Part shown: positions 17,506 to 28,531 of the stretch, piece after piece
Position numbering within the stretch: the stretch's first letter is position 1
How the letters are laid out: each line of letters opens with the position of its first letter
From: Lactovum miscens
Lineage (GTDB): Bacteria > Bacillota > Bacilli > Lactobacillales > Streptococcaceae
Direction: 5' to 3'
Assembly (NCBI RefSeq): GCF_014202895.1
Contig: NZ_JACHHV010000009.1
Coordinates: 1-55,700, forward strand
DNA length: 55,700 nucleotides
Translations under genes and position numbers: made by a program
Notes under the pieces: generated by a model
The model's database searches: none
What the model was told of the DNA's origin: nothing
Seen by the model: the letters and a program-made list of their open reading frames with translations, nothing else

Positions 17506-18900
17506 TTGACGACTAAAAAACGTGTTTATGAAATTGCAAAAATTGCTGGTTATACGAGTGCTGAACTCGTAGCTGAGGCAAAAAAACTTGGTCTTCCTGT
17601 AGAATCCCATTCGTCATCATTAGATGAAAAACAGGCAGCTCAATTATTGAAAGCATTACCGGTTAAAGCAGCTAAGATTGAAGCAGTAAAGAAGACTGCT
17701 AAGGAAGAAAAGACTAGGAAAGCTGTAGCCAAAAATAAAGTAATCTCTGATGTAAAGGCAAGTAAAAAGGCGGGTAGTCCAACTGGTAAGGTTACCAAAG
17801 CAGAACAGAAGAAACAAATTAAAAGTTTCATTATAGATCACAAACTAACAATGACTGTGCTTGAGACAGAAATCACTGAAGATCTTGCTATCAAACTTGG
17901 ACTTGAGGCGAATCAAATTGAAGATGCCATTCAGAAAATTCAAGATGCAGGTATTCAAATCCTGGATGAAGAAGGTAACCCGTCAGCTTTAGCTGTGGCT
18001 GCGAATGAAAAGATTGAGCGTGAAGCAGCAATTGAGAATCTTGACAATATTGTCTCTAAATCTCGTATTGATGATCCCGTTCGTATGTACCTTAAAGAAA
18101 TTGGTCAATATAGTTTGATTCCAATTGAAGAAGAAACAAAACTGGCTGAAGCTATCATTCGTGGCGGTGATGAGGGGGAATTGGCTAAGCAGATGCTTGC
18201 CGAAGCTAATCTTAGACTTGTTGTCTCTATTGCAAAGCGTTATTCTGGCCGTGGCATGCAGTTCCTGGACTTGATTCAAGAAGGTAATATGGGCTTGATG
18301 AAAGCTGTTGATAAGTTTGACTACACCAAGGGATTTAAGTTTTCAACTTATGCGACTTGGTGGATTCGTCAAGCCATCACTCGTGCAATTGCTGATCAAG
18401 CGCGCACTATTCGTATTCCTGTCCACATGGTTGAGACAATTAATAAGTTGATCCGTGTACAGCGCACCTTGATGCAAACTAATGGTCAAGAGCCAACCCC
18501 TGAAGAGATTGGTAAGGAAATGGGGTTGGAAGCACAACGTGTCCGTGAAATTTTAAAGATTGCTCAAGATCCAGTTTCACTTGAAACGCCGATTGGTGAA
18601 GAAGATGATTCTCACCTTGGTGATTTTATTGAAGATAATATTATTGAGGACCCTGCGACTTACACAAACCGTGCAATGCTTCATGAACAACTTGATGAGG
18701 TTATGGATACATTAACTGACCGTGAAGAAAACGTGCTTCGTATGCGTTTTGGTTTGGACGACGGACGTATGCATACTTTGGAAGATGTTGGAAAACAATT
18801 TAAGGTAACACGTGAGCGTATTCGTCAAATTGAAGCTAAGGCTTTGAAAAAACTTCGTCACCCTCGTCGTTCAAAGAAGTTAAAAGACTTCATGAATTAA
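17506..18900 (+). CDS. rpoD: Primary RNA polymerase sigma factor with N-terminal IF2_N-like domain
   Basis: The housekeeping sigma-70 factor. Residues about 189-464 are standard: region 1.2 ([12 protein letters not shown]), region 2 ([28 protein letters not shown]), region 3, and region 4 with the helix-turn-helix ([20 protein letters not shown]). Region 1.1-like sequence spans about 99-160. The unusual part is residues 3-50, [15 protein letters not shown]...[15 protein letters not shown], which matches the IF2_N domain of translation initiation factor IF-2, then a Lys/Ala-rich linker (about 51-98). The known L. lactis protein is about 340 residues; this one is 464. The start is TTG 17506 with GGAG 8 nt upstream; an upstream TTG at 17443 would add 21 unconserved residues. 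It lies downstream of dnaG. Confidence 0.93.
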   Translation: MTTKKRVYEIAKIAGYTSAELVAEAKKLGLPVESHSSSLDEKQAAQLLKALPVKAAKIEAVKKTAKEEKTRKAVAKNKVISDVKASKKAGSPTGKVTKAEQKKQIKSFIIDHKLTMTVLETEITEDLAIKLGLEANQIEDAIQKIQDAGIQILDEEGNPSALAVAANEKIEREAAIENLDNIVSKSRIDDPVRMYLKEIGQYSLIPIEEETKLAEAIIRGGDEGELAKQMLAEANLRLVVSIAKRYSGRGMQFLDLIQEGNMGLMKAVDKFDYTKGFKFSTYATWWIRQAITRAIADQARTIRIPVHMVETINKLIRVQRTLMQTNGQEPTPEEIGKEMGLEAQRVREILKIAQDPVSLETPIGEEDDSHLGDFIEDNIIEDPATYTNRAMLHEQLDEVMDTLTDREENVLRMRFGLDDGRMHTLEDVGKQFKVTRERIRQIEAKALKKLRHPRRSKKLKDFMN

Positions 18901-18916
18901 GATTCAAAATATTTTA

Positions 18917-18947
18917 AACACCTGACTAATATTGGTCAGGTGTTTTT
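18917..18947 (+). terminator. Intrinsic terminator after rpoD
   Basis: AACACCTGAC, 8-nt loop, GTCAGGTGTT, then T run; a perfect 10-bp stem. Confidence 0.9.
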
Positions 18948-19134
18948 AACGAAACTGAGTTGACCAATTTAAAAAATGATCTTATACATCGCACTGAATT
19001 AAGCTAATGTTCACATAATAAAAATTTAATTTATTTTTTAAAAAAATTAGCACTTTAGTTAAAAGACTGCTAAAATTAAAAATCAAAAAACTGTAAACTC
19101 AACAGTATCAAGGGATTAGAGCTGAATCAATTCC

Positions 19135-19163
19135 TTGACAAGTTTTGTATCTAAGAGTATAAT
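19135..19163 (+). promoter_or_regulatory. Promoter of clpE
   Basis: TTGACA (19135-19140), 17-nt spacer, TATAAT (19158-19163). A second weaker -10-like TATAAT lies near 19232. The rest of the 360-base gap after rpoD shows no gene. Confidence 0.8.
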
Positions 19164-19175
19164 CTATTTAACAAA

Positions 19176-19192
19176 GGTCAAAAAAGGTCAAA
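19176..19192 (+). promoter_or_regulatory. CtsR operator
   Basis: Tandem GGTCAAA heptads with a 3-nt spacer (GGTCAAAAAAGGTCAAA) match the CtsR consensus exactly. The site lies at and just after the transcription start, so CtsR would repress clpE until heat or protein stress. Confidence 0.9.
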
Positions 19193-19260
19193 GAATTTTA
19201 AAAACTTTGTCTCTGAATACACTTTTTGTAATATAATATATTTAAATAGGGAGGGCTACT

Positions 19261-21513
19261 ATGCTTTGTCAAAATTGTAAGCTAAATGAAGCCACAATTC
19301 ACCTTTATACTAATGTAAATGGGCAAAAGCGGCAGATGGATCTCTGCCAGAATTGTTATCAAATTATGAAGGCGGGCGGACAGGAAGCATTCTTTCAAAA
19401 CACCACAACTTCTCCAGTTGATAGCGGTACTAATAACAATAACAATCAAGAATTTAATCCCTTTGGTGATATCTTTTCGGCTTTGAATGGGCAGCAACAG
19501 AGCTTTAACACACCTCCAACTCAATCAGGGCGTGGGCCTGGTGGTCCGCGTGGTCCTAAGAAGGAGAAGGGCTTGCTAGGCGAATTTGGTATTAACATTA
19601 CTGAATTTGCGAGACGTGGTGAGATTGATCCGGTTATCGGTCGTGATGAGGAAATCACTCGTGTGATTGAAATCCTTAATCGCCGTACCAAGAATAATCC
19701 AGTTCTCATTGGTGAACCAGGTGTTGGTAAGACTGCTGTCGTAGAGGGTTTAGCTCAAAAGATTGTGGATGGAGACGTTCCACAAAAATTGACGAACAAG
19801 GAAGTTATCCGACTTGATGTTGTATCTTTAGTTCAAGGGACAGGAATTCGTGGTCAATTCGAAGAACGTATGAAGAAACTTATGGATGAAGTGAAGAAGC
19901 GTGAAGACGTAATTCTCTTCATAGATGAAATCCATGAGATTGTTGGTGCAGGGTCTGCTGGGGACGGGAATATGGATGCGGGTAACATTTTGAAGCCTGC
20001 CTTGGCTCGTGGTGAACTCCAATTGGTTGGCGCAACAACTCTGAATGAATACCGTACCATTGAAAAAGACGCCGCTCTAGAACGTCGTATGCAGCCTGTT
20101 AAAGTGGATGAGCCAACTGTTGAAGAGACTCTAACAATTCTTAAGGGAATTCAACCTCGTTATGAAGATTATCACCATGTTAAGTACACCGATGAGGCGA
20201 TTCAAGCTGCTGCTCACTTATCAAATCGCTATATCCAAGATCGTTTCTTGCCGGATAAAGCAATTGATCTTCTAGACGAGTCTGGTTCAAAGAAAAATCT
20301 GACTTTGAAATTTGTTGATCCAGAAGACCTTCAAAGGCGTATTGATGAAGCTGAAAAGTCAAAGAATGAAGCGATGCGTTCAGAAGATTTTGAAAAAGCT
20401 GCCTATTTCCGAGACCAAATCACGAAGCTCAAAGAATTGTCAAATAATAAGGTAGCTGATGAAGAAACACCAGTGATAACTGAAAAGGACATTGAACAAA
20501 TCGTTGAAGCCAAAACAGGTATTCCTGTGGGTGCTTTGAAGGAAAAAGAGCAAACTCAATTGATCAATTTGGCTTCAGATCTGCGCTCTCATGTTATTGG
20601 TCAAGAAGAAGCGATTGAGAAAGTAGCAAAGGCAGTGCGTCGCAGCCGTGTCGGCTTGGGTAAACCCAACCGCCCAATCGGTAGTTTTCTCTTTGTTGGT
20701 CCGACAGGTGTTGGTAAAACAGAATTGGCAAAACAATTAGCACTTGAACTCTTTGGTTCAGCTGATAGCATGATTCGTTTCGATATGTCTGAGTACATGG
20801 AGAAACACTCAGTGGCCAAACTCATTGGTGCACCTCCCGGCTACGTAGGTTATGAAGAAGCAGGTCAATTGACTGAAAAGGTTCGTCGTAATCCTTACTC
20901 GTTAATCCTTTTGGATGAGGTAGAAAAAGCTCACCCAGATGTCATGCATATGTTTTTGCAAATTCTTGACGACGGCCGTTTGACTGATGCTCAAGGGCGT
21001 ACTGTTTCCTTCAAGGATACAATTATCATCATGACTTCTAATGCAGGATCTGGAAAGATTGAAGCTTCTGTTGGGTTTGGTGCTGCGCGTGAAGGACGTA
21101 CCAATTCTATTCTCAACCAATTGGGTGATTTCTTCAGTCCTGAGTTCTTGAACCGATTTGATGCAATCATTGAATTTGACGTTCTTTCAAAGAAAGATCT
21201 AATAAAGATTGTTGACTTGATGTTAGCAGAAGTAAATGATCAAATAGGTAAGAATGAGATTTATCTAGAAGTTTCACAACCAGTCAAGGAAAAGCTTGTT
21301 GACTTGGGTTATGATCCCAAAATGGGTGCCCGTCCACTTCGTCGTACTATTCAAGAGAATATTGAAGACCCAATTGCGGACTTTTATATTGAACACCCTG
21401 AGAATAAACAACTCCTTGCTGATTTGATTGATGATAAGATTGTTATTTCAAACAGAGTTGAAGAGGGTTCAACTGAAGAGATGCAAGAAAAAACTGCTGA
21501 TACTCCAGTCTAA
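19261..21513 (+). CDS. clpE: ATP-dependent Clp protease ATP-binding subunit ClpE
   Basis: HSP100 unfoldase that feeds damaged proteins to ClpP and helps disaggregation after stress. The 750 residues include the N-terminal zinc finger that defines ClpE (CQNC at 3-6 and CQNC near 29-32), an Asn/Gln/Gly-rich linker (about 55-100), the first AAA+ module with Walker A GEPGVGKT (about 157-164), a UVR motif ([18 protein letters not shown], about 368-385), and the second AAA+ module with Walker A GPTGVGKT (about 480-487). SD GGGAGGG precedes ATG. A perfect CtsR box controls it. It is monocistronic, with terminators on both sides. Confidence 0.96.
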   Translation: MLCQNCKLNEATIHLYTNVNGQKRQMDLCQNCYQIMKAGGQEAFFQNTTTSPVDSGTNNNNNQEFNPFGDIFSALNGQQQSFNTPPTQSGRGPGGPRGPKKEKGLLGEFGINITEFARRGEIDPVIGRDEEITRVIEILNRRTKNNPVLIGEPGVGKTAVVEGLAQKIVDGDVPQKLTNKEVIRLDVVSLVQGTGIRGQFEERMKKLMDEVKKREDVILFIDEIHEIVGAGSAGDGNMDAGNILKPALARGELQLVGATTLNEYRTIEKDAALERRMQPVKVDEPTVEETLTILKGIQPRYEDYHHVKYTDEAIQAAAHLSNRYIQDRFLPDKAIDLLDESGSKKNLTLKFVDPEDLQRRIDEAEKSKNEAMRSEDFEKAAYFRDQITKLKELSNNKVADEETPVITEKDIEQIVEAKTGIPVGALKEKEQTQLINLASDLRSHVIGQEEAIEKVAKAVRRSRVGLGKPNRPIGSFLFVGPTGVGKTELAKQLALELFGSADSMIRFDMSEYMEKHSVAKLIGAPPGYVGYEEAGQLTEKVRRNPYSLILLDEVEKAHPDVMHMFLQILDDGRLTDAQGRTVSFKDTIIIMTSNAGSGKIEASVGFGAAREGRTNSILNQLGDFFSPEFLNRFDAIIEFDVLSKKDLIKIVDLMLAEVNDQIGKNEIYLEVSQPVKEKLVDLGYDPKMGARPLRRTIQENIEDPIADFYIEHPENKQLLADLIDDKIVISNRVEEGSTEEMQEKTADTPV

Positions 21514-21530
21514 AAAAGCTTCCCAAAAGA

Positions 21531-21566
21531 AAAGACCTCACATGTTTCAATGCGAGGTCTTTATTT
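21531..21566. terminator. Shared terminator between clpE and def
   Basis: AAAGACCTC (21531-21539) and GAGGTCTTT (21554-21562) form a 9-bp stem with T runs readable on both strands, between convergent genes. Confidence 0.75.
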
Positions 21567-21595
21567 TGTTCTATGTGATTGATTAGCATAAGAGA

Positions 21596-22234
21596 TTAAT
21601 CAATTATTTGCATGCCTTCACGCATTTTCCAAGGATTTTCAGGATCAATGTGGTCATAGAACATGATACCATCGGTATGGTCAATTTCATGCTGTGGCAC
21701 CATAGAATGAAATCCTTTCAAGCGAATTTTCTTTTTTTCTGAATTCTTATCATAGTATTCAATGGTTACGCGTGCATGACGAACCACATACCCAGGTACT
21801 TCACGGTCAACAGACAAGCAACCTTCACCTGTAGCAATGGCGGCCTCTTCAACAGAATGACTGATAATACGCGCATTATACATAACAGTATTTAGGGCAT
21901 AATCTTCCTTAGATGGAATCTCGTTGCCCTCCTCGTCAAATTTTGGTTCGCTAGGTACTAAAAGTGCAATGATACGTTTTGAAATATCAAGTTGCGGAGC
22001 TGCCAGGCCAACGCCAGCACGTAGTTCCAATTTTTCTGCCATTACTGGGTCTTGGGAATTTCGGAGGAATTGAATCATTTTTTCACCTAAAAGTATATCT
22101 ACGTTTGAGAGTGGAAGAGCTACACGCTCTGCCACTCCACGCAAAGTTGGGTTACCTTCACGTATAATATCATCCATAGTGATGTAATGTGAAGGGCGAA
22201 TTAATTTATTTTGTCTTTCGTCTTGTGTAGTCAT
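21596..22234 (-). CDS. def: Peptide deformylase
   Basis: Metalloenzyme that removes the formyl group from nascent proteins. The 212 residues (from [10 protein letters not shown]) carry the three active-site motifs: [14 protein letters not shown] with the metal-ligand cysteine, and QHEIDHTDG with the two histidines and catalytic glutamate. The length and insertions fit the Gram-positive type 2 enzymes. The start is taken at 22234, which matches homologues; an ATG six codons upstream at 22252 lies upstream of the -10 box and so cannot be in the transcript. The -10 ends 6 nt before this ATG, so the mRNA should be leaderless. Confidence 0.95.
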   Translation of the reverse strand: MTTQDERQNKLIRPSHYITMDDIIREGNPTLRGVAERVALPLSNVDILLGEKMIQFLRNSQDPVMAEKLELRAGVGLAAPQLDISKRIIALLVPSEPKFDEEGNEIPSKEDYALNTVMYNARIISHSVEEAAIATGEGCLSVDREVPGYVVRHARVTIEYYDKNSEKKKIRLKGFHSMVPQHEIDHTDGIMFYDHIDPENPWKMREGMQIID

Positions 22235-22240
22235 ATATTT

Positions 22241-22249
22241 ATTATACCA
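22241..22249 (-). promoter_or_regulatory. Extended -10 promoter of def, leaderless
   Basis: On the minus strand the sequence reads TGGTATAAT, then AAATAT, then the def ATG. There is no room for a Shine-Dalgarno. Confidence 0.75.
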
Positions 22250-22259
22250 CAAGCCTTCC

Positions 22260-22820
22260 TATCCTGGCCTGGCATGATTGACGGATATTATTATTTTAAA
22301 ACATTGATTACAATACTTCTAAAAAGTTTATGCTGGAATTATTAATCATCTTTTTATTATTTTTATAAGCTTAGATATAAAACACTTAGCAAAATTTTTT
22401 ATGTTGCTTTTAAAATTAGAACAGTTTTCATGATTTTTGAATTTACTCAAACATAAGAAATAAGCTTTGGAACACCATATTATGTTCTTTAGTAATAAAT
22501 TCAAGAAAGTTAATATTACAATTGAAATCAGGAGAGGATTTTCTACTTTTAGGCTTTAATGTATTATAAAAAGTACAGTAAGTATCAAGTGAATAAAAAA
22601 GGTTCGCAAAAAATTATCTGATAGAATGGATATCCACCCATTTTTCTAAATGAAATTATTTTATGTATAATACTCAGTTCATGCTATTTATTTGTTGAAA
22701 CATGATTTCTTTCAAAAGTATCAAGCTAAAGGAAAATAAAGATATTTATTATTTGAATTCTGATCTAAAATCTAATGAAGGGGGCTAATGTACGTGAAAT
22801 AGCGCCTAATCAAAGAAAAA
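22260..22820. other. Intergenic AT-rich stretch without genes
   Basis: About 560 bases between the divergent def and gyrB genes. No open frame of note, RNA structure or repeat was recognised. It is very AT-rich and could be a decayed locus. Confidence 0.6.
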
Positions 22821-22832
22821 GGCCTGTTTTTT

Positions 22833-22841
22833 TGCTATAAT
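22833..22841 (+). promoter_or_regulatory. Extended -10 promoter of gyrB
   Basis: TGCTATAAT preceded by a T tract, about 33 nt upstream of the gyrB start codon. Confidence 0.7.
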
Positions 22842-22874
22842 AGAATTAACTAAAAGTTTAGAAATGGGTAAATT

Positions 22875-24878
22875 TTGACTGAAGTAATGAGTTCTGAAAA
22901 TATTGAAAATATTGAAAATACTGAAATTGAAGAAAAGGGCCACGTTGATCAAGAGGCTTCTGATTATGATGCATCACAAATTCAGGTCCTTGAAGGCCTT
23001 GAAGCAGTGCGTATGCGCCCAGGAATGTACATTGGTTCAACATCAAAAGAAGGATTGCACCATCTCGTTTGGGAAATTGTTGACAACTCAATCGATGAGG
23101 CACTTGCTGGATTTGCAACGCATATTGAGGTTATCATTGAAGCAGATAACTCAATCACAGTAATTGATGATGGCCGTGGAATCCCAGTTGGTATTCAAGA
23201 AAAGACTGGTCGTTCAGCTGTAGAAACTGTCTTTACTGTACTCCATGCTGGAGGTAAGTTTGGCGGCGGCGGCTACAAAGTATCAGGAGGGCTCCATGGT
23301 GTGGGCTCCTCAGTAGTGAATGCTTTATCAATGACACTTGATGTTACTGTTGAACAAGATGGTAAGAGATATTTTCAACGATATCGTCGAGGACTTGTCG
23401 GTGAACCTCTCAAGATTATTGGTGAGACAGAGCGTCGTGGAACGACGGTTCACTTTGTGCCAGATCCAGAAATTTTTACTGAAACAACTGCATTTGATTA
23501 TGAAAAACTTCTAAGTCGTATTCGTGAGTTAGCTTTTTTGAATCGAGGTTTACGTATCTCGCTCATGGATAGACGTGAAGGTGGAGAGGAAAATAATAAT
23601 AGTTTTTACTACCAGGGTGGAATTAAGTCATATGTCAGCTATTTGGATGAAAATAAGACAGTCATTTTTGATACACCAATCTATACTGAAGGTGAGATGG
23701 ACGATATTATTGTTGAAGTTGCAATTCAATATACAGATACTTATCATGAGACAATCCTAAGTTTTGCGAATAATATCAACACTCATGAAGGTGGTACTCA
23801 TGAACAAGGCTTCCGCACTGCCTTGACTCGTGTGATTAATGCTTATGCGAAATCACAAAAGATCTTAAAAGATAATGAAGATAATCTTACTGGTGAAGAT
23901 GTTCGTGAGGGTTTGACGGCAGTTATTTCTGTGAAACATCCGAATCCTCAGTTTGAAGGTCAAACTAAAACGAAGTTAGGAAACTCAGAAGTTGCTGGTA
24001 TTGTCAACAAACTCTTTGCTGAAGCCCTTCAAACTTTTATGATGGAAAATCCCCAGGTTGCTAGGAAGATCATTGAAAAGGGACTCCTTGCTTCCAAAGC
24101 TCGTATTGCAGCTAAGCGTGCTCGTGAAGTTACGCGTAAGAAATCGGGACTTGAAATTTCTAGTCTACCAGGTAAATTAGCAGATTGCTCTTCCAATGAT
24201 CCAAAACAAACTGAACTTTTTATCGTAGAGGGAGATTCTGCGGGGGGGTCAGCGAAGTCCGGACGTAATCGTGAGTTTCAAGCTATTTTGCCAATTCGTG
24301 GCAAGATTTTAAATGTTGAAAAAGCCACCATGGATAAGATTTTGGCTAATGAAGAGATCCGTTCACTGTTTACTGCCATGGGAACCGGCTTTGGGTCTGA
24401 TTATAATCTTGATAAAGCCCGTTACCATAAACTTGTTATTATGACCGATGCAGATGTTGATGGGGCTCATATTCGGACCTTGCTTCTCACTCTTTTCTAC
24501 CGCTATATGCGTCCAGTAGTTGAAGCTGGCTATGTTTATATTGCTCAACCACCAATTTACGGGATTAAAGTTGGTTCTGAAACTAAGGAATACATTCAAC
24601 CAGGTGATTACCAAGAAAAGGAACTCCAAGAAGCTCTGGCACGTTGGTCACAAGGACGTGCAAAGCCCAATATCCAACGTTATAAAGGCTTAGGTGAAAT
24701 GGATGATCATCAGCTATGGGATACAACCATGGATCCTGAACACCGCTTGATGGCGCGTGTCACGCTAGAAGATGCTGCTGAGGCAGATAAAGTTTTTGAT
24801 ATGCTGATGGGTGATCGTGTAGAGCCACGCCGTGAATTTATTGAACAAAATGCCAAGTATTCCACTATCGATGCGTAA
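22875..24878 (+). CDS. gyrB: DNA gyrase subunit B
   Basis: ATPase subunit of DNA gyrase, which introduces negative supercoils. The 667 residues contain the GHKL ATPase motifs ([37 protein letters not shown]), the transducer domain, and the TOPRIM/GyrB C-terminal part ([42 protein letters not shown]) ending with QRYKGLGEM. Residue pattern and length favour GyrB over ParE. The N-terminus has an unusual repeat ([13 protein letters not shown]). The start is TTG 22875 with a weak SD; ATG 22887 in the same frame is the alternative. It stands alone, with gyrA not adjacent, as in other lactococci. Confidence 0.94.
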   Translation: MTEVMSSENIENIENTEIEEKGHVDQEASDYDASQIQVLEGLEAVRMRPGMYIGSTSKEGLHHLVWEIVDNSIDEALAGFATHIEVIIEADNSITVIDDGRGIPVGIQEKTGRSAVETVFTVLHAGGKFGGGGYKVSGGLHGVGSSVVNALSMTLDVTVEQDGKRYFQRYRRGLVGEPLKIIGETERRGTTVHFVPDPEIFTETTAFDYEKLLSRIRELAFLNRGLRISLMDRREGGEENNNSFYYQGGIKSYVSYLDENKTVIFDTPIYTEGEMDDIIVEVAIQYTDTYHETILSFANNINTHEGGTHEQGFRTALTRVINAYAKSQKILKDNEDNLTGEDVREGLTAVISVKHPNPQFEGQTKTKLGNSEVAGIVNKLFAEALQTFMMENPQVARKIIEKGLLASKARIAAKRAREVTRKKSGLEISSLPGKLADCSSNDPKQTELFIVEGDSAGGSAKSGRNREFQAILPIRGKILNVEKATMDKILANEEIRSLFTAMGTGFGSDYNLDKARYHKLVIMTDADVDGAHIRTLLLTLFYRYMRPVVEAGYVYIAQPPIYGIKVGSETKEYIQPGDYQEKELQEALARWSQGRAKPNIQRYKGLGEMDDHQLWDTTMDPEHRLMARVTLEDAAEADKVFDMLMGDRVEPRREFIEQNAKYSTIDA

Positions 24879-24917
24879 ATAAAAATTATATTCATTGAAA
24901 ATACTTTTTTATACAAT

Positions 24918-24940
24918 TCTACCTAAGGGTAGATTTTTTT
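24918..24940 (+). terminator. Intrinsic terminator after gyrB
   Basis: TCTACC, TAA loop, GGGTAGA, then TTTTTTT. Confidence 0.75.
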
Positions 24941-24944
24941 TACA

Positions 24945-25640
24945 AAAGATGACATAAATATTGGAATACGTTTGGTTTTTGAATTTTTGAAGGAAAGTTT
25001 ATAAGCCTGAGAATTTCTTAGATCAAGTTTTATCCCAAATTACTATAGATTAATACTGAAAAAAATGAAACTGTAAAGATCATAATGTTGTGTTGGAAGT
25101 ACTATAGAATTTTTTTACATGTTAAAATCATCAGAAAGTTTGAAAATGAAATGAGAAGTGAATGGCACAAAACAGTCTGATCTTCTCGATAAGTTTTTCA
25201 ACGAAAATCTTTTGAAAAATTGGAGATTGGTTTAAACATATTAAATCTTTATGGATTATCTGAAATATGATGTTTTTCTAGGACACCGGATGTAATGCTT
25301 AAATTATTAATTTAGGAAAAGTATTGCTACTTGCTTAAATGGTTTTAGTACTAGCTATTTTTTTAACCAAAAAAAGATTAGATTCCATTATTGTTTGTTC
25401 TCAATCAAATTTTTTGACTAATAAATGAACTGATTATTTAATGATTTCCAAACGAGTCTACCTAAAAGTAAGTAATACTGAGCTACCAGAAATAACATGA
25501 TTCTCTCCCAGAATTATAGCCACATTTTGTATTTACTCAAAGTCATTTAATGAATTAATAAGTGCTGAACTTGAACATCCGTAATTGACTAGAAAAAATT
25601 TTACCATTTATTTGTTTTTTGAAAATCCAAATGAGATTAT
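24945..25640. other. Intergenic AT-rich stretch without recognisable genes
   Basis: About 700 bases with no open frame, tRNA or repeat that I can support. The base composition is poorer in GC than the flanking genes, which may mean decayed DNA. Confidence 0.55.
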
Positions 25641-25644
25641 TTAC

Positions 25645-25696
25645 TTGACAAAAATATTTTTACTAGATATAATTAACACTATTAATTAATAGTGTT
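25645..25696 (+). promoter_or_regulatory. Promoter and 22-bp palindromic operator of the MarR operon
   Basis: TTGACA (25645-25650), 17-nt spacer, TATAAT (25668-25673). Directly overlapping the transcription start is a perfect 22-bp palindrome (25675-25696) with arms AACACTATTAA and TTAATAGTGTT. Its size and place suit a MarR dimer and autorepression. Confidence 0.8.
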
Positions 25697-25723
25697 GTTA
25701 AAAATTAATAGAGGGAGAATAAT

Positions 25724-26215
25724 TTGAGTAGTCGAGAAAATGCCGAAGAGCTTATTCATATTATCAAGGATATGAGTAAAAACAAGGCCGTCAATATTAT
25801 GAATAGTTACTCAAGAGGCGAAATGCCTGTTCTGGGTTATCTAATGCATCATTTGGAAGAAGGAGTTGTGCCATCTGAGATAGGTCATGTTTGCCAAATT
25901 TCAACAGCTCGAGTCGCTAATATATTAAATGCATTGGAAGAAAAAAATTTAGTTACCAGAGAAATAGATAAGAACGATCGACGAAAAATTCTTGTAAGAA
26001 TAACTGAAACTGGAAAAGCGAAAGCTATGATTGCAAAAGACGAAATAATTACAAATCTTGAAAAAGTACTTGAAGAGATAGGCGAAAATGATAGTAGAGA
26101 ATTATTACGCCTACTAAGATCTTTTATTGAGATTGCTTATCGTATCAATTTTATGAAAGACGTTAAATCTAAGCTCATGAATGAAGAAGGATTAAAAGGA
26201 GAAAATAATGCCTGA
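25724..26215 (+). CDS. MarR-family transcriptional regulator
   Basis: A 163-residue winged-helix regulator. The recognition region VPSEIGHVCQISTARVANILNALEEKNLVTREIDKNDRRKILVRIT (positions about 47-92) shows the MarR helix-turn-helix and the DxRRxxxxLT wing motif. SD AGGGAG precedes the TTG start. It overlaps the next gene by 8 nt. The palindrome at the promoter and the exporter downstream suggest a drug- or stress-responsive repressor that is released by a small ligand. The inducer cannot be told from sequence. Confidence 0.9.
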   Translation: MSSRENAEELIHIIKDMSKNKAVNIMNSYSRGEMPVLGYLMHHLEEGVVPSEIGHVCQISTARVANILNALEEKNLVTREIDKNDRRKILVRITETGKAKAMIAKDEIITNLEKVLEEIGENDSRELLRLLRSFIEIAYRINFMKDVKSKLMNEEGLKGENNA

Positions 26216-27782
26216 AATAGTTGAAAAAGATTATAACATTGATATTCACGGTCATAAGTTTAACCGTTGGGCAATGCTGCTCTTAATTCTCGTCGGAACT
26301 TTCGGCTCAATGCTGATGCAGACGTCCCTTGGAACAGCCATTCCCACCCTCATGAAAGATTTTAAAATCACTATGTCAACCGCCCAACAAGCGACTACAT
26401 GGTTTTTGTTGGCTAATGGGATAATGGTTCCAATCTCGGCATATCTTGCCAACAAATTCCGTACGCGTTGGCTATATGTTGGTGCATATGTAATTCTTTT
26501 TGTAGGTATGCTCATGGCTTATTCAGCGCCAACCAATAACTGGACAATTTTCCTCGCTGGCCGTATTCTGCAGGCCATTGCTGCAGGTATCACCATGCCT
26601 CTGATGCAAATATGTTTGGTTAATATGTTCTCTCCTAAGCAAATGGGTGCAGTTATGGGGATTGGTGGTATTGTTATCGGCCTAGCCCCTGCTATTGGAC
26701 CTACCTTTGCGGGTTGGTTGATGTCTTCACGTCATATTTTCCTTGGAATCGTCTTACCAGCTTCATGGCGCACTATGTTCATGGTGCCAATGGTCATTGT
26801 CTTATTTGTGACAATCTTGGCTGTCTTCTTCATGCGGGACGTTGTACCAAATCGTCCAGTTAAGCTTGACATCATTTCACTAGTCTTATCTTTTGCAGGT
26901 TTTGGCGTTTTCCTCTGGGGATTTACCAACGTTGCATCAGATGGCTGGTTAAAACTTGACACAGTTGTTGCACCTATCATTGGAGGAATTATTCTGATTT
27001 TTCTTTTTGGTTGGCGCCAACTCCGCATGGATGATCCGTTCTTGAATATCCGTGTCTTCAAAAATAGGCAATTTGCTTTGACAACTGTTGTAATGGCCCT
27101 TTCAACCATGGCCATGATGGGTGTGGAAATGATGTTGCCACTTTACTTGCAAGAGGTTCGTGGACTTTCTGCTTTCAACTCAGGCCTAGTCTTACTTCCT
27201 GGTGCTTTAATGATGGGACTCGTCTCACCACTTGCAGGTGCTGCATATGACAAAGTTGGTGCTAAACCATTGGCTATTCTTGGATTCTCGATCCTTGCTC
27301 TTGGTACTTTACCTTTCCTCTTTTTTGGGATTCAAACCCCTGAACATTGGGTGACTACACTTTACGGATTGCGCATGTTTGGTGTCGCTATGGTTATGAT
27401 GCCAATGACAGCATCAGCTATGAATGCATTGCCTGTTGATGAAGTTGCTGATGGTACTGCTTCTAACTCGACAGCGCGTTCGATAGCATCAGCCATTGTC
27501 GTGGCCCTGCTCTCATCAGTAGCTCAAAACATTATATTAAACAATTCACCAGCAACAAGCCTTGCAAAGATAGACCTAATCGGATTTTCGGATAAAATGC
27601 TTAAGGCCATGCTAGATGGCTACCATGCCTCATTTGCGATTGGGTTCGCCTTTGCTTTGATGGGTTTGGTCCTTGGCATATTCTTGAGAGCTGGCAAGCA
27701 TGGACGTGCATCAAAAATAGAATTGCCTATTGACGAAAAAGTTAAGGTAGAAGCTGAACTTTCAGAAAGAGGTACTCTTTAA
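26208..27782 (+). CDS. MDR-family MFS transporter (DHA2, 14-TM type)
   Basis: A 524-residue major facilitator with about 14 membrane helices. Motif A-like sequence lies after TM2 (LANKFRTRWLY, about 85-95), motif C of drug:H+ antiporters is visible as GIVIGLAPAIGPTFAGWL (about 154-171), and the second half has PLAGAAYDKVGAKPLAI. This is the EmrB/QacA-type class. It is translationally coupled to the MarR gene upstream and overlaps the DUF4811 gene by one base downstream. Export of toxic compounds is likely; the substrate is unknown. Confidence 0.9.
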   Translation: MPEIVEKDYNIDIHGHKFNRWAMLLLILVGTFGSMLMQTSLGTAIPTLMKDFKITMSTAQQATTWFLLANGIMVPISAYLANKFRTRWLYVGAYVILFVGMLMAYSAPTNNWTIFLAGRILQAIAAGITMPLMQICLVNMFSPKQMGAVMGIGGIVIGLAPAIGPTFAGWLMSSRHIFLGIVLPASWRTMFMVPMVIVLFVTILAVFFMRDVVPNRPVKLDIISLVLSFAGFGVFLWGFTNVASDGWLKLDTVVAPIIGGIILIFLFGWRQLRMDDPFLNIRVFKNRQFALTTVVMALSTMAMMGVEMMLPLYLQEVRGLSAFNSGLVLLPGALMMGLVSPLAGAAYDKVGAKPLAILGFSILALGTLPFLFFGIQTPEHWVTTLYGLRMFGVAMVMMPMTASAMNALPVDEVADGTASNSTARSIASAIVVALLSSVAQNIILNNSPATSLAKIDLIGFSDKMLKAMLDGYHASFAIGFAFALMGLVLGIFLRAGKHGRASKIELPIDEKVKVEAELSERGTL

Positions 27783-28531
27783 TGATCATTATACTTATTG
27801 CGCTTTTCACTTTGCTTACTTTCTTTAGTTGGATGTATATTAAAAACAAAAGCACTAAAATCATTCTTGGTATTATTACTTTTCTTGCCCTAGCACTCTC
27901 TGTTTTTGGATTATCAATTCATATCACAAATCATTGGGGGATGAAGGAAGTGACTGCAACTTCATCAAAGACAATCTATTCAGCAGGTGATCCTAAAATG
28001 TCATTTGGCATGTTGATTACAAAAAAAATGGGGAATAAATCAATCCTTGTTTACAAGACATCTGCCAATACAAAAGACACGACATTGTCAATCAATTTGA
28101 ATACAAAGTCTACAAGTGCAACTTTCTTAAGTGATAATGCAGAGCTTATCAATACAACTTCATCAGTCAAGTTTGTAGATTCTGATAAGGCTAACATGGT
28201 CACTAAGATAACAAAGCTTGAATTCACCAATGGATTTACCAAAGCACTCTTTGGTTTTGGTGGAGAAACTGGAACAGTGATGAAAACAGTAAAAATTGCT
28301 GAGCTTCCAAAAGATTCATGGATGGTATTGACAGCAGATCAAGCAGCCACCTTACAAAAGAAATCTGCAGGACTAGCCGCTCAACAAAAAGCTGTAGCTG
28401 CCCAATTACAAGTAGCTATCGCAACAGCACCAAATCCAGAAGCCAAGGCTGCAATTGAAGCCAAAGCCCAGGAAGCAATGAGTCCTCAAGCCGAAATTGC
28501 TCAAATCAAAAGCATATTAGGAATTAATTAA
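27782..28531 (+). CDS. DUF4811 domain-containing membrane protein
   Basis: A 249-residue protein with two N-terminal membrane helices (about 1-18 and 26-46), a beta-rich extracytoplasmic domain (about 55-185) and an Ala/Gln/Lys-rich helical C-terminus (AAQQKAVAAQLQVAIATA and following). The match is to DUF4811 proteins, which are commonly encoded right after an MFS exporter with a MarR regulator in Lactobacillales. It overlaps the MFS stop (TAATG), indicating coupling. A role as accessory subunit of the exporter is inferred from this gene order only. Confidence 0.75.
   Translation: MIIILIALFTLLTFFSWMYIKNKSTKIILGIITFLALALSVFGLSIHITNHWGMKEVTATSSKTIYSAGDPKMSFGMLITKKMGNKSILVYKTSANTKDTTLSINLNTKSTSATFLSDNAELINTTSSVKFVDSDKANMVTKITKLEFTNGFTKALFGFGGETGTVMKTVKIAELPKDSWMVLTADQAATLQKKSAGLAAQQKAVAAQLQVAIATAPNPEAKAAIEAKAQEAMSPQAEIAQIKSILGIN

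Noticed and set aside
22875..24878. ParE (topoisomerase IV) instead of GyrB
   Set aside because: Motif pattern, the [15 protein letters not shown] loop and ending match GyrB, and no parC is adjacent.
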